A stretch of DNA of 64,000 nucleotides from Blastocatellia bacterium UBA7656 (GCA_002483445.1 DLHY01000004.1:29236-93235), one strand, 5' to 3'; positions 9,300 through 18,330 are shown, counted from the stretch's first letter. Program-made: numbers and translations. Notes: generated by a model not told the origin, from the letters alone.

Positions 9300-9542
9300 T
9301 TAGTCGTGATCGAAGTAGATGTCCTCGCGCAAAAAGTCAGGCGGCAGGGGCGGAAGATTTTTTTCAGCCAGAGCTTTCATATCCGCCTCAAACTCTTCGA
9401 CAGTTGGTTGAGTCACGCTTCTCTGTCCCGCCACACCGAGCAAGCTTTTCAGATAATCATCGACTGAAAGCCCTCTGGCTTTTGCCTGAGCTAAAAGAGC
9501 CTCGGCTGTTTCTTCGCTGATTTCATCAGGGATCGCGCTCAT
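9300..9542 (-). CDS. small antitoxin-like protein (partner of PIN toxins), orphan
   Basis: From ATG at 9540-9542 the product is 80 residues: IPDEISEETAEALLAQAKARGLSVDDYLKSLL is a ribbon/helix-like DNA-contact or dimerisation part, and the tail LPPLPPDFLREDIYFDHD has the form of the toxin-wrapping tail of antitoxins found upstream of PIN-domain genes. Such genes normally run straight into a PIN toxin, but none follows; instead there is an inverted repeat (9242-9277) and a PLD fragment. The frame is open up to 9659, but the extra 39 residues look like read-through. Confidence 0.55.
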   Translation of the reverse strand: MSAIPDEISEETAEALLAQAKARGLSVDDYLKSLLGVAGQRSVTQPTVEEFEADMKALAEKNLPPLPPDFLREDIYFDHD

Positions 9543-9655
9543 TGCTTTACTCTCATTCAAAATTGCTCTGTCGGATTTTATCACAACCGACAGTTGGCCG
9601 GTTGATGCTTCTATTCTCGCGTTGAGCCGCGTCTTGAAATAGTCAACGCAGAGCA

Positions 9656-10037
9656 TCATTCATCTTCGTCTTTCTGCGCGCTGCTTTGCGCCGTTTTGCT
9701 TCGCTTGCTCTTCAGAGTATCCGCGAGGGCTTTTTGAATGGCCTTCAATTCCTTATCGGTGATGCCCCAAAGATGAGCCGCAGCTTCGTCGATTTCGGAT
9801 TCGAGCGCGGCTATCTGGTCAAAGTCTTCTCCGGCTGCGGCAGCGCGGCATTTTTCAGAGAGTTTTGAAAGCAGGTTGTGAGCTTTGTCCAGCTTCACAA
9901 GCTCTTCGTACAATCCTGTGTGCAGCATATCTTCGTTTATCGTCAATCCTTCGTCGCGGCATCGCGGCAGCGGCTTTGATCTGATCAGCGAATTCGGCTG
10001 CTCTTCCGGAGATGAGTTCGTCGAGGGAGTTAATCAT
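9656..10037 (-). pseudogene. C-terminal remnant of a DNA-methylase-like protein with two frameshifts
   Basis: Read on the minus strand, three short frames join into one sensible protein: SLDELISGRAAEFADQIKAAA, then AATKD, then LTINEDMLHTGLYEEL and KLDKAHNLLSKLSEKC to ESEIDEAAAHLWGITDKELKAIQ. The shifts fall near 9960 and 9948 (GATTG in place of an expected GATTTG). The tail with LWGIT(D)KEL resembles the C-terminus of some N6-adenine methylases of restriction systems, but this family call is weak. The catalytic part is absent. The product of the last frame (about 96 residues) could still be made from a TTG at 9946. Confidence 0.4.
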
Positions 10038-10152
10038 TTCCGATTACCCGCGTGTTGGACTGTTAAAAAGTCGTGGCTTACCTGCACGGGCATATATACT
10101 CAAGATGAGCTTGATTACGCAAGCGGCCAGCATGGCGATAGGCACAACATAT

Positions 10153-11814
10153 TCATTTCACACCGCGACACGCCTCCATGTCCGGCATTTTGCCATCGAG
10201 CAACGACGCTGCTATGCACGCCCAGACGGGCGCAAGAAGCGAGCTTGCCGAGTTGGTTTCGTGATAATGATCGGGAATGCCTTTCGACTTGCACGGGTCT
10301 TTGGCCTTGCGAGGCCCGGAAAGATCGAACGAGGGCTTGAGAAAATCATATCCCGGCACGATGTAGCCGAATTCATCGGGGCAAAGTCCCAGCACGAATT
10401 TATATTTCTTCTTCATCCGTTCGCGCACACTCGGCTCCACGGGTCTGCGGGTATCGGCTTCGGGGCAATCGCGCCGCCGATATTTTTCGACGCCATAAAA
10501 AACTTCGGGGAACAACTCTCCCGGCGTGGTGATTATCTGAGCGTCTCCGAGCGTGATCGCGTAAACCCATGTCTCGATAGTGTAGGGCTGGCCTTCAGCA
10601 GGCTTTCTGCCCGTGTCGAGGACTCCTTTGCCGAGAAGAAACATATAGCCCTGATTATCCATCGGCAGCGTGATGGGAGCCCTTTTGACTTCGACCCCTG
10701 TGACCGCGCTCCACTGTGCGCGACTGAGCGCGTCGAAGACTGCTCTGGCCACGTCGCGGCCTATCGCGTCGGTGCGCTCGAAGGTGAAAGCGGGCCGGAC
10801 GCCGCGTTTGATGAGAGGAAACTCTTTTCCGTCAAAACGTGTGCGGTCGCCGCTTTTGTTGTTCGAGTCTCCTATGATCTCGACCGCGCCTATGTCGCCG
10901 CTCACATAAACGGCTGTGCCGCCCAGTCGCTTCTCCACCGTCTCGCGCGCAGCGTGCGGAAAATCGGAAGTCATCAAGGTGTTTTCGTCTTCCATAGATT
11001 CCGGGTGCGTGTTCCAGTTGATGAGCGTCGCGATAGTTCGGCCTCTAGCTCCTGCGAACTGCATCACGCGCAATTCCTCATCGAAGACGAGCGGGGGCCG
11101 CCCGTGCGTCCGCGTCTGCATACCTGCAATGGAAGGCGAAAGCGTGGGGTCGGTGACACCGATCTTCATTCGCGCAATCTCGGCGGAGCGCGCGGCTTCA
11201 GTGATGGCTTTGGCTATCTGCCGGTCGATGAATTTCAAATAGCGCGGATACTTGCCGTCGCTCAAAGTGTTCGCGCCCCACGCGCCTATGGTGTCGGGCG
11301 CTTCGTGATTGTGAGTGCTTGTGATGAGTATGTCGGTTATGCCGAGACGCGGATCGACGAGTTTTTGAATTTCTTCGAGTCCGTAATAACTCGCCTTCGA
11401 ATAGTAACCTATGACATCGATGGAAACTATTGCCAGCTTCGTCTCTCCGTATTCAAGCACGATGGCGCGCGCCCAGTAATCATCCCTCTTGCCTGTAGCG
11501 AGTCGGTTGTCGCCGAATCCAGCGAGATAGATGCCGTCATATTTGTCCTTCGAATCCGCGTCGAGCGCGGTGTTGCCGGGATCGTCTTCGAAAGGCTCTC
11601 CCTTATCCCAGCGACCGTTGTTGTTTTGATCCGTGAACCGCTCGCCCCACACTCCCGAAGCGGTGATGTCGCCGTCCCAGTCCGTGTGCGGTCCGAACGG
11701 AGTGATAGCGACTTTCGACACGCCGACCTTGAATTGAATTTTCGGAGGGCTGAAATAAACGGACGCGCATGTGAGCGCGATCATCAAAAACGCGCTGAGA
11801 ATGGATGAAAGCAC
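10153..11814 (-). CDS. neutral/alkaline ceramidase family protein, membrane-anchored or secreted
   Basis: The protein opens with a hydrophobic signal or anchor segment and then GVSKVAITPFGP, the hallmark start of the neutral/alkaline non-lysosomal ceramidase family. It continues with STHNHEAPDT, the zinc-site His motif, and NWNTHPESMEDEN, a further metal-site segment. Known members hydrolyse the amide bond of ceramide; acidobacterial relatives mostly have unknown substrates. GTG at 11812-11814 is chosen because AGGAGG lies nine bases upstream and it places the signal segment at the N-terminus; the frame itself is open to 12171. Length is then 553 residues. Confidence 0.85.
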   Translation of the reverse strand: MLSSILSAFLMIALTCASVYFSPPKIQFKVGVSKVAITPFGPHTDWDGDITASGVWGERFTDQNNNGRWDKGEPFEDDPGNTALDADSKDKYDGIYLAGFGDNRLATGKRDDYWARAIVLEYGETKLAIVSIDVIGYYSKASYYGLEEIQKLVDPRLGITDILITSTHNHEAPDTIGAWGANTLSDGKYPRYLKFIDRQIAKAITEAARSAEIARMKIGVTDPTLSPSIAGMQTRTHGRPPLVFDEELRVMQFAGARGRTIATLINWNTHPESMEDENTLMTSDFPHAARETVEKRLGGTAVYVSGDIGAVEIIGDSNNKSGDRTRFDGKEFPLIKRGVRPAFTFERTDAIGRDVARAVFDALSRAQWSAVTGVEVKRAPITLPMDNQGYMFLLGKGVLDTGRKPAEGQPYTIETWVYAITLGDAQIITTPGELFPEVFYGVEKYRRRDCPEADTRRPVEPSVRERMKKKYKFVLGLCPDEFGYIVPGYDFLKPSFDLSGPRKAKDPCKSKGIPDHYHETNSASSLLAPVWACIAASLLDGKMPDMEACRGVK

Positions 11815-11838
11815 GACTGGCTCCTCCTCGAAAAAGTG

Positions 11839-11859
11839 ACGCAAGCTGTTAGCTTGCGT
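11839..11859. repeat. dispersed GCGCAA palindrome, copy 1
   Basis: ACGCAAGCT, GTT, then AGCTTGCGT: a 9-bp perfect stem around a 3-base loop. The same pattern recurs at 11890, 18331, 22193, 22266, 39352 and 55154. Confidence 0.8.
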
Positions 11860-11889
11860 GGCTCCCGATTTTCCTGCCTTCGGGGCGAA

Positions 11890-11910
11890 GCGCAATCTGA
11901 CAGATTGCGC
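11890..11910. repeat. dispersed GCGCAA palindrome, copy 2
   Basis: GCGCAATCT, GAC, then AGATTGCGC: a 9-bp perfect stem, with compensatory changes relative to copy 1 (AAGCT/AGCTT becomes AATCT/AGATT). It lies 30 bases from copy 1, so the two form a pair. Confidence 0.8.
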
Positions 11911-12109
11911 CACATCAGACTCTTGTTGAAATTGCGGCGAGCGAATCTTAAATGCTGGCCCTCGTTCCTTACAAGCCTGAAGAGAAAACTTGAGTGAGCG
12001 GCGACCCCATACTCTCCGCCGCTTTCGACGAGGAAACGTCCGGCTCATCCTGAAAAACCAGGGGGCTGGCTTCGCTCGAAATCGCCTTTTTGACATCTCT
12101 GCGCCTTGC

Positions 12110-12138
12110 TTGACACTAACTTTGTGAAAGTGTAAATT
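12110..12138 (+). promoter_or_regulatory. sigma70-type promoter for rpsA
   Basis: TTGACA at 12110-12115, a 17-base spacer, then TAAATT at 12133-12138. The -35 box matches consensus exactly. It would give a leader of roughly 270 bases before the rpsA start at 12418. Confidence 0.6.
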
Positions 12139-12274
12139 TGGGGCTTGCCTCAGCAAGTATGAATCGATCAATGAAAAGACGCGCGCTGTCGATGCCCTGC
12201 CAAACTCTTTCTCAAAGGAGAGAGTTCTGTAGCATCAACGACACTTCAACTTAGAGTTTCGTGCCCACTCGCTT

Positions 12275-12329
12275 GTTCGATCAGGCAAATTGCCTTCTCG
12301 AACGGGCGACGCGACGCGCGCTTTTTTTT
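12275..12329 (+). promoter_or_regulatory. rpsA leader hairpin and T-run
   Basis: GTTCGA (12275-12280) pairs with TCGAAC (12298-12303), and inside it AGGCA pairs with TGCCT, giving a two-part stem with a TC/TC internal loop. A GC-rich stretch and then eight T residues (12322-12329) follow. This could be an attenuator or an autoregulatory site for S1; the T-run does not directly follow the stem, so a classic terminator is not certain. Confidence 0.4.
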
Positions 12330-12417
12330 CCCTGCTCGATAGAGGCTTGAACGATTCAACCCTCTGACGCATACTTAGGGAATCGAAAATGGCTGTTTCA
12401 GGAGGACTATCCACATA

Positions 12418-14325
12418 ATGGCGACAGATAATGTAACCCAGTCCGGTGCGAGCACTGCTGCCGACAGCGCCAAAGAAGAGGCTGCTATGCTCAAGGAAAG
12501 CGCCGGCCCAGACAATGCGGCTGAAATTCCGCAACCCGCTGCCGAGACCAAACCCGCCGAAGAGCAAACGGCAGAACCGACCGCCGCAGGCGAATCGACT
12601 GAAGAGCAAACGGCAGAGCCGACTGCGACAACTGAATCGACCGGCGCAGACTTCGGCGCGATGCTCGAAAATTACGAGAAGGAAACCGCTCGTCAGGAAG
12701 GCGAGATCGTTCGCGGCGTGGTCGTCGGTATAACCGAGCAGTTCGTTCTCATCGACATCGGCTATAAGTCCGAAGGCGTCGTTGCGAAAGAAGAGTTCCT
12801 CGACCGACAGAGCGATCTCACGGTCAAGCGTGGCGATGAGGTCGATGTTCTGATCAAGAGCCTTGAAAATCAGGACGGCTATGCCGTGCTGTCTCGCGCT
12901 GATGCCATGAAGATGCAATCGTGGGAGCGATTGCGCCACGCTCATCAGAGTCAGGAAACGATTCTGGCGCGCGTGTTGAGCCGCATCAAGGGCGGGCTTC
13001 AGGTCGATATCGACGGCGTTGGCGCATTCCTTCCCGGCTCGCAGATCGATCTTCGCCCCGTGCGCAATCCCGACTCGTTCGTGGGACAGGAGATCGAAGT
13101 CCGCGTCATCAAGCTCAATCGCAAGCGCAGCAACGTCGTAGTCTCGCGCAAGGCAGTGCTTGAGGAAGCCTCGACCCAGAAGAAGGCCGAAACGCTCTCT
13201 CACATCGAAGAGAATGTCATACTCGAAGGCGCGGTCAAAAACATCACCGACTACGGCGCGTTCATCGATCTGGGCGGAATCGACGGCCTGCTTCACATAA
13301 TCGATATGAGTTGGGGCCGTATTCAATCGCCCCACGAAATACTCAAGGTCGGCGACCCGATTCAGGTCAAGGTGCTGAAGTTCGACCGCGACAAGGAGCG
13401 AATCTCTCTCGGCTACAAACAACTGATGCCCGATCCTTGGCAAACAGTCTTCGAACGATTTCCGCTCGGCTCGATAGTTGGCGGCAAGGTCGTATCGATC
13501 ACCGACTACGGCGCGTTCATCGAAGTCGAGCCGGGGGTGGAGGGATTGGTTCACGTGACCGAGATGACCTGGTCGAAGCGGCTCAAGCACCCGTCGAAGA
13601 TCGTGGCTTTGGGCCAGGAAGTCGAAGCCCGCGTGCTTGACGTCGATACTCACGGTCGAAGAATCAGCCTCGGCATCAAGCAGACCACTCCCGACCCGTG
13701 GGAGACTTTTCCCGCCCGCTACCACGTCGGCTCGCGCGTTTCGGGCAAGGTGCGATCACTCACCGAGTTCGGCGCGTTCGTCGAAATCGAGGACGGCATC
13801 GATGGGTTGGTTCACGTCTCCGATATTTCGTGGACGAAGAGGGTCAAGCATCCGTCTGACGTTTTGAAGAAAGGCCAGCAGGTCGATGCCGTAATCACCA
13901 ATATCGATCTTGAAAACCGACGATTGAGCCTCTCGATCAAAGACCTCGAACCGAACGCCTGGGATCGCTTCTTCGAAACTCACAAGCTCGGCGATGTCAT
14001 CACCGGCAAGGTCGTCCGCTTCGCCAACTTCGGCGCGTTCGTCGAAATAGAAGAGGGCATCGAAGGACTGTGCCACGTTTCCGAACTGAGCGACGAGCGA
14101 GTCGAGAAGCCTGAAGATGCAGTCAAGATCGGGCAGACGCTCCAGTTCAAAGTCCTCAAGCTCGATCCGGGGCAAAAGAAGATAGGACTTTCGGCCCGCG
14201 CCGTCGGCAAGGATAGCGATCCTGAAGATGTGCGAAGCTATCACGAGACCGGAGCCGGGATGGCGACACTGGGCGAACATCTGGCGAAACTCATCAGCCC
14301 TTCGGATAAGAAGAGCGAAGAGTAG
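12418..14325 (+). CDS. rpsA: 30S ribosomal protein S1
   Basis: The 635-residue protein has an Ala/Glu/Pro/Thr-rich N-terminal extension (about 1-80) and six S1 OB-fold repeats: GEIVRGVVVGI, a degenerate second, GAVKNITDYGAFIDL, GGKVVSITDYGAFIEV, GKVRSLTEFGAFVEI and GKVVRFANFGAFVEI. Six repeats is the full-length form, which binds mRNA on the small subunit and helps translation start on structured messages. AGGAGG ends 12 bases before ATG. The acidic repeat-like extension (EEQTAEPTA twice) is longer than in E. coli. A terminator follows at 14360-14392. Confidence 0.97.
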   Translation: MATDNVTQSGASTAADSAKEEAAMLKESAGPDNAAEIPQPAAETKPAEEQTAEPTAAGESTEEQTAEPTATTESTGADFGAMLENYEKETARQEGEIVRGVVVGITEQFVLIDIGYKSEGVVAKEEFLDRQSDLTVKRGDEVDVLIKSLENQDGYAVLSRADAMKMQSWERLRHAHQSQETILARVLSRIKGGLQVDIDGVGAFLPGSQIDLRPVRNPDSFVGQEIEVRVIKLNRKRSNVVVSRKAVLEEASTQKKAETLSHIEENVILEGAVKNITDYGAFIDLGGIDGLLHIIDMSWGRIQSPHEILKVGDPIQVKVLKFDRDKERISLGYKQLMPDPWQTVFERFPLGSIVGGKVVSITDYGAFIEVEPGVEGLVHVTEMTWSKRLKHPSKIVALGQEVEARVLDVDTHGRRISLGIKQTTPDPWETFPARYHVGSRVSGKVRSLTEFGAFVEIEDGIDGLVHVSDISWTKRVKHPSDVLKKGQQVDAVITNIDLENRRLSLSIKDLEPNAWDRFFETHKLGDVITGKVVRFANFGAFVEIEEGIEGLCHVSELSDERVEKPEDAVKIGQTLQFKVLKLDPGQKKIGLSARAVGKDSDPEDVRSYHETGAGMATLGEHLAKLISPSDKKSEE

Positions 14326-14359
14326 CCTCCCTGGCAATGCTGATTTTTGAGACCACGAG

Positions 14360-14392
14360 CGCGCTCCGAGGGGCGTGTTCGTGGTTTTCTTC
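14360..14392 (+). terminator. rho-independent terminator after rpsA
   Basis: ACCACGA pairs with TCGTGGT, extended inward by G-C/G-U pairs (CGCG with CGTG), followed by TTTTCTTC. It lies 35 bases after the rpsA stop and in front of the sppA start, so the two genes are largely separate transcription units. Confidence 0.75.
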
Positions 14393-14407
14393 ATGAAGGA
14401 GCCGTCC

Positions 14408-15322
14408 GTGAAAAAATTCAGTCTGGGAACCATCATCATCATCGCCGTGCTTGGTTTCTTTTTCTTCATCGCGGTCATACTCCTGGCCGCCGTCGGGCTT
14501 TCCGGCGAAGGCGGATGGACGGGACTGGGCGGCGACCGCATAGCCGTCATCTATATCGAAGGAACCATATTCGATTCCCGCACAACGGTCGAACAGATGA
14601 AGATGTACGGCCAGGACGAGCGCGTCAAAGCCATACTCGTTCGCATAGACAGCCCCGGAGGAGGAGTCGCCGCCTCGCAGGAGATTCACGATCAGGTCAG
14701 ATGGCTGCGCGAGGAGAAGAAAAAGAAAGTCGTCGTCTCGATGGGATCAGTCGCCGCATCGGGCGGATACTATGTCGCCTGCGCCTCAGATTACATAGTC
14801 GCTAATCCCGGAACCGTGACCGGCTCGATAGGCGTGATCGCCGAATGGGTCAATTACACCAGTCTTCTCAAATGGGCGCAGGTGCGACCCGAAGTCATCA
14901 AGAGCGGAGAGATGAAAGACGCAGGCTCACCCGTGAGAGAGCTTTCGCCCAAAGAGCGCGAATACCTTCAAGGCATCATCAATCAGATGTATCAGCAATT
15001 CGTCAACGCTGTAGTCGCGGGCCGCGCGGACAGAGGGCTTACGCGCGAGCGCATACTTCAACTCGCCGACGGGCGCGTTTACACGGGCGAAGAAGCGGTG
15101 AAAGAAAAACTCATCGATGAGCTTGGCAGCTATGAAGCGGCATTGAGACGAACAGCCGAAATCGCTGGCCTTCGCGGCGAGCCTCAAATAGTGACTCCGC
15201 CAAAGCCTCGACGCGGATCACTTCTTGATCTGCTCACGGACGCCGACGTTGAAGGCATCCTGTCGAAAGGCTTGAATCAGGCTCCCGGAGCCAGTTTGCA
15301 GTTTGAATACCTCTGGAAATAG
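14408..15322 (+). CDS. sppA: signal peptide peptidase SppA (36K type)
   Basis: One membrane anchor (about residues 5-30) is followed by the serine-protease core of the SppA/ClpP-like S49 family. The catalytic Ser is in SMGSVAASGGYYVA, the Lys is in IKSGEMKDAGSP, and the adjoining GTVTGSIGVI segment is typical. SppA cleaves signal peptides left in the membrane. GTG at 14408 is preferred over upstream ATGs at 14375 and 14393 because AAGGAG lies just ahead of it and the longer versions overlap the rpsA terminator. About 304 residues. Confidence 0.93.
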   Translation: MKKFSLGTIIIIAVLGFFFFIAVILLAAVGLSGEGGWTGLGGDRIAVIYIEGTIFDSRTTVEQMKMYGQDERVKAILVRIDSPGGGVAASQEIHDQVRWLREEKKKKVVVSMGSVAASGGYYVACASDYIVANPGTVTGSIGVIAEWVNYTSLLKWAQVRPEVIKSGEMKDAGSPVRELSPKEREYLQGIINQMYQQFVNAVVAGRADRGLTRERILQLADGRVYTGEEAVKEKLIDELGSYEAALRRTAEIAGLRGEPQIVTPPKPRRGSLLDLLTDADVEGILSKGLNQAPGASLQFEYLWK

Positions 15323-15328
15323 TCCATT

Positions 15329-15389
15329 GTCCCTTGTCCTTTGTCATTTGTTGGAGATGAGAATGAACAAAGGACAAAGGACAAAGGAC
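15329..15389. repeat. heptamer repeat array in inverted orientation, upstream of the HIT gene
   Basis: GTCCTTTGTC-type units (15336-15352) face AAAGGAC units (about 15368-15389, three tandem copies of ACAAAGG). The two arms are complementary over about 15 bases and enclose GAGATGAGAATG. The array ends 12 bases before the HIT start codon. Confidence 0.75.
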
Positions 15390-15400
15390 GAGTGACAAAC

Positions 15401-15889
15401 ATGGAACACCTCTGGAGTCCATGGCGATATCGCTACATCGTCGCAGCCGACGGCGAGAAGGGATGCGTTTTCTGTCTCGCGCTGGCTAAGAGAGATGATC
15501 GCGCGAGTTTAATAGTTCATCGCGGAGAGCGGAATTTCGTCATACTCAATCTGTTTCCTTACACGAGCGGACACTTGATGATCGTCCCTTATGAGCATAC
15601 TGCTTCGCTCGCCAGTGCGGATGAAGCGACGACTACGGAGATGATGGAGATAGCGAAGCAGGCGCAGAGAGCGATTGAGGCGGAGTATCACCCGGACGGA
15701 TTCAACATCGGTTTGAACCTGGGACGTGCGGCGGGCGCGGGCGTGGCCGAGCATCTTCATCTTCACATCGTCCCGCGATGGATAGGTGATGCGAATTTCG
15801 TCTCGATAATAGGCGAGACGCGCGTCCTGCCCGAAGAACTTGAGACGACTTTCGACAGATTGAAAAGACACTTCGACGCTCAGGCATGA
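15401..15889 (+). CDS. HIT family nucleotide hydrolase/phosphorylase-like protein
   Basis: The histidine triad HLHLHIVPRW lies near residue 123, and the front CVFCLALAK plus ERNFVILNLFPYTSGHLMIVPYEH match the HIT branch that includes Ap4A-processing enzymes (start HLWSPWR is typical of that branch). It should act on dinucleoside polyphosphates or adenylated nucleotides in the cytoplasm. ATG at 15401 is chosen because the MEHLWSPWR start is conserved; the longer ORF upstream runs through the heptamer repeat. Length is 162 residues. Confidence 0.92.
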   Translation: MEHLWSPWRYRYIVAADGEKGCVFCLALAKRDDRASLIVHRGERNFVILNLFPYTSGHLMIVPYEHTASLASADEATTTEMMEIAKQAQRAIEAEYHPDGFNIGLNLGRAAGAGVAEHLHLHIVPRWIGDANFVSIIGETRVLPEELETTFDRLKRHFDAQA

Positions 15890-15916
15890 GCAAATCGATT
15901 CAACGCGAGGCATGTT

Positions 15917-16768
15917 ATGACCCGACTGATTCGCTTTGTTTTCATACTTGTCTTCGCTCTTGCGAGTTTGTCTGCCGCGCAAAGCCGGACGAACGGGCGA
16001 GAGCCATCTACTGTTTCGAGGACTCTCATCATAGCCCATCGCGGAGGCGCGAAAGAGTCTACGGAAAACACCATCGCGGCCTTTCAGCGAGCCTCCCGGC
16101 TGGGCGCAGGCGGAGTGGAAACCGATGTGAGAATGTCTCGCGATGGAGTCGTCGTCATCTATCACGATGATCGATTCGGGCGAGTCGAGGGTCTTGCAGC
16201 GGCGCAGCGAACGCGACTCATTTCGGATATGACTTATAGGGAGCTTTCGGCGCAAACGCTCGTCCCCGTCGGCGAAGACACGGGCGGACGGCGCGTTCCG
16301 ACGTTTGCCGATCTGTTGACCAGTGTGAAATCCGGCTTGCTCAACATCGAGATCAAACGCGGCCCGCGCTTCGATGATCTCGTCGATAAGGTCATCGAAC
16401 AGCTTCGTAACTTTTCAGAACCTGATCGCGTCGTGCTTGAGCCGCCCGATTTGAAGACCGCCGAAAAAATTCGTCACGCTCTTCCCGAAATCAAGCTTCA
16501 CATCAACCCCGGTTATGACGGTACGGTTCCTTTCAATGAATCGCTCGAAAAAGTGCTTCGCTTCCATCCCCATTCGATTTCGGTGAATTACAAAAAAGTT
16601 TCGCTGGAGATGATAGAACTCGCTCACCGGGCAGGCGTCGAAGTGTGGGTGTGGACAGTAGACGCGCCTGAAATAGCTCAGGCGATGGCGTTGATGGGAG
16701 TCGATGCCATCAAGACCGACCGACCGCGCGCTATGCTCGAGATGCTGCGCAATCTGAGAGCGCGTTGA
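15917..16768 (+). CDS. glycerophosphodiester phosphodiesterase, exported
   Basis: Signal peptide (residues 1-20, ending SAAQS) followed by IAHRGGAKESTENTIAAF with the His-Arg active-site pair, ETDVRMSRDGVVVIYHDD with metal-binding and second His, and NIEIKRG. The C-terminus has VWVWTVD and DAIKTDRP. These are all the conserved blocks of the GDPD TIM barrel. It hydrolyses glycerophosphodiesters to glycerol-3-phosphate and alcohol, here probably in the periplasm. GAGG lies about 8 bases ahead of ATG. Length 283 residues. Confidence 0.95.
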   Translation: MTRLIRFVFILVFALASLSAAQSRTNGREPSTVSRTLIIAHRGGAKESTENTIAAFQRASRLGAGGVETDVRMSRDGVVVIYHDDRFGRVEGLAAAQRTRLISDMTYRELSAQTLVPVGEDTGGRRVPTFADLLTSVKSGLLNIEIKRGPRFDDLVDKVIEQLRNFSEPDRVVLEPPDLKTAEKIRHALPEIKLHINPGYDGTVPFNESLEKVLRFHPHSISVNYKKVSLEMIELAHRAGVEVWVWTVDAPEIAQAMALMGVDAIKTDRPRAMLEMLRNLRAR

Positions 16769-16784
16769 CGCAAGCCTTATATAC

Positions 16785-18314
16785 TCACGGCTTTTTCCTG
16801 AACTCAAGTTCCGTAAACCAGAAATCCTCGTTGGGGACGTTGATTCGCATCTCCGTCACCTTGCCCTGTTCGTTCATCAGAAATTGAACTTTGCCCTTGC
16901 CGAAGAACGGGAATTTTTTTCGCCACTCGACTTCGAACGTGTCGAAGTGCCAGTGCGCAAGATCGCCCGTCAGATCAGGGTTGGGGAGAAACTTCAACAC
17001 GAGCTTTCCGTTTTCGATCTTCACCTCCACATCGCCGTACATTCGGTCGGTGTATGAGCCAGTGTAGGCTTCGAGCGGAAGCGAGGGCCGGGTATTCAAG
17101 GTGCGGAGATTGTCTTCGCGAAGGCGCTCTGCCATCGCGCGCTGCTGTCCTTCTTTCGATCTCTTCAACCCCTCGGCGCTCCAGTCCCGGTCTTCACTGC
17201 TGAGATAAGCGTCGAGCGTCTTGTACATCAGCGCCGTCATGATATCGGTCATGCTATTTGTCAGTATCACGAGGCCGAGTTTTTTCTCAGGCACCAGCGC
17301 GGTTCGCGAATACATCCCGTCATAGCCGCCGCTGTGGCTCGCCACCACGCAGCCGCGATAATCCGTCACTCCCCAGCCCAGCCCGTAGCCGTTGAAATGC
17401 GTGTGAGGATTTCTCTCCTCGCTCGCGCGACTGACTACGAACGAGACGTGCGGCGTCCACATAATGCGCGACTGATTTTCGGAAAAAATCTTTTTGCCCT
17501 CGAACGTCCCCCGACCGAGTTGAAGCCGGAGCCACTGAGCCATATCGCTCACCGAGGAGATGATGCCGCCCGCAGGAACCATGCTGTCCCAGTTGTACCA
17601 CGGAAAAGTGATCGGCTTGCCGTCCGCTTCTCCGTGCGGAGTGGCGACGTTCGTTTTCGCGGAAAGCTCGCGCGTGGAAAGCACGGTCTCATTCATTCCA
17701 AGGGGAATGAATATGCGCTCTCTTACGAACTGCTCCCATGTTTTGCCCGATGCTTTTTCGATCACTTCGCCTGCGGCCAGATACATGATGTTGGAATAGC
17801 CGTAGCCGCCGCGAAACGGAAATGCCTGTTTGAGAAAGCGGGCGCGGCGCACGACTTCTTCGCGGCTGTAGGGAGTGCCGTACCATATCAGATCGCCTGA
17901 AAAAGTCAGCAACCCGACGCGATGGCAGAGCAGATCGCGCACGCGGACTTCCTGACTGACGTAGGGATCGTAGAGTTGAAAATAGGGAAGGAACTTCTGC
18001 GCGCGGTCGTCCCACGAGAGTTTCTTTTCATCTACGAGAATTGCGAGCGCAGCCGAGGTGAAAGCTTTCGTGTTCGAGGCGATGGCAAAAAGCGTATGCT
18101 CATCGACCTTATCCGCCTTGCCGATTTCGCGGAGGCCGTAGCCTTTTGCGAAAACAATTTTATCGTCCTTGACGATGGCAATAGCCATTCCCGGCACCTG
18201 CCATTCACGCATCGCTTTCTCGAAATAACGGTCGAGTTGTTGCAGATCGGCCTGAGCCGAGGCCGAAATATTTATGAAGAGCAGAGCGAAGAGAGCGAAG
18301 AAAATTCGTTTCAT
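16785..18314 (-). CDS. serine hydrolase of the beta-lactamase/penicillin-binding (class C-like) family, exported
   Basis: Signal peptide residues 1-20. Active-site SxxK is SNTK (in FAIASNTKAFTS), the Y-x-N element is YSN in GYGYSNIMYLAAGEVI, and the third motif is HSGG in ASHSGGYDGMYS. Residues 400-509 form a separate C-terminal beta-domain (YTGSYTDRMYGDVEV) typical of the DUF3471-carrying esterase/peptidase forms. Length 509. Members of this group include D-aminopeptidases and esterases, so lactamase activity is not implied. Stops 17 bases from the converging phosphodiesterase gene. Confidence 0.9.
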   Translation of the reverse strand: MKRIFFALFALLFINISASAQADLQQLDRYFEKAMREWQVPGMAIAIVKDDKIVFAKGYGLREIGKADKVDEHTLFAIASNTKAFTSAALAILVDEKKLSWDDRAQKFLPYFQLYDPYVSQEVRVRDLLCHRVGLLTFSGDLIWYGTPYSREEVVRRARFLKQAFPFRGGYGYSNIMYLAAGEVIEKASGKTWEQFVRERIFIPLGMNETVLSTRELSAKTNVATPHGEADGKPITFPWYNWDSMVPAGGIISSVSDMAQWLRLQLGRGTFEGKKIFSENQSRIMWTPHVSFVVSRASEERNPHTHFNGYGLGWGVTDYRGCVVASHSGGYDGMYSRTALVPEKKLGLVILTNSMTDIMTALMYKTLDAYLSSEDRDWSAEGLKRSKEGQQRAMAERLREDNLRTLNTRPSLPLEAYTGSYTDRMYGDVEVKIENGKLVLKFLPNPDLTGDLAHWHFDTFEVEWRKKFPFFGKGKVQFLMNEQGKVTEMRINVPNEDFWFTELEFRKKP

Positions 18315-18330
18315 CTATGATTCTCCTGTG

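Larger units (their letters stand above)
11815..12417. other. 600-bp non-coding region between ceramidase and rpsA
   Basis: No convincing gene is present. It holds two GCGCAA-type palindromes (11839-11859 and 11890-11910), a strong sigma70-like promoter pointing to rpsA (12110-12138) and a leader hairpin followed by a T-run (12275-12329). Confidence 0.7.

Noticed and set aside
10012..11808. A 598-codon open frame on the + strand opposite the ceramidase gene
   Set aside because: It is a shadow: low-information Arg/Ala/Ser-rich text, no family motif, and the opposite strand has a well-conserved protein.
12235..13725. A 496-codon open frame on the minus strand opposite rpsA
   Set aside because: Shadow of rpsA caused by the codon bias of repeats; no motif, and rpsA is certain.
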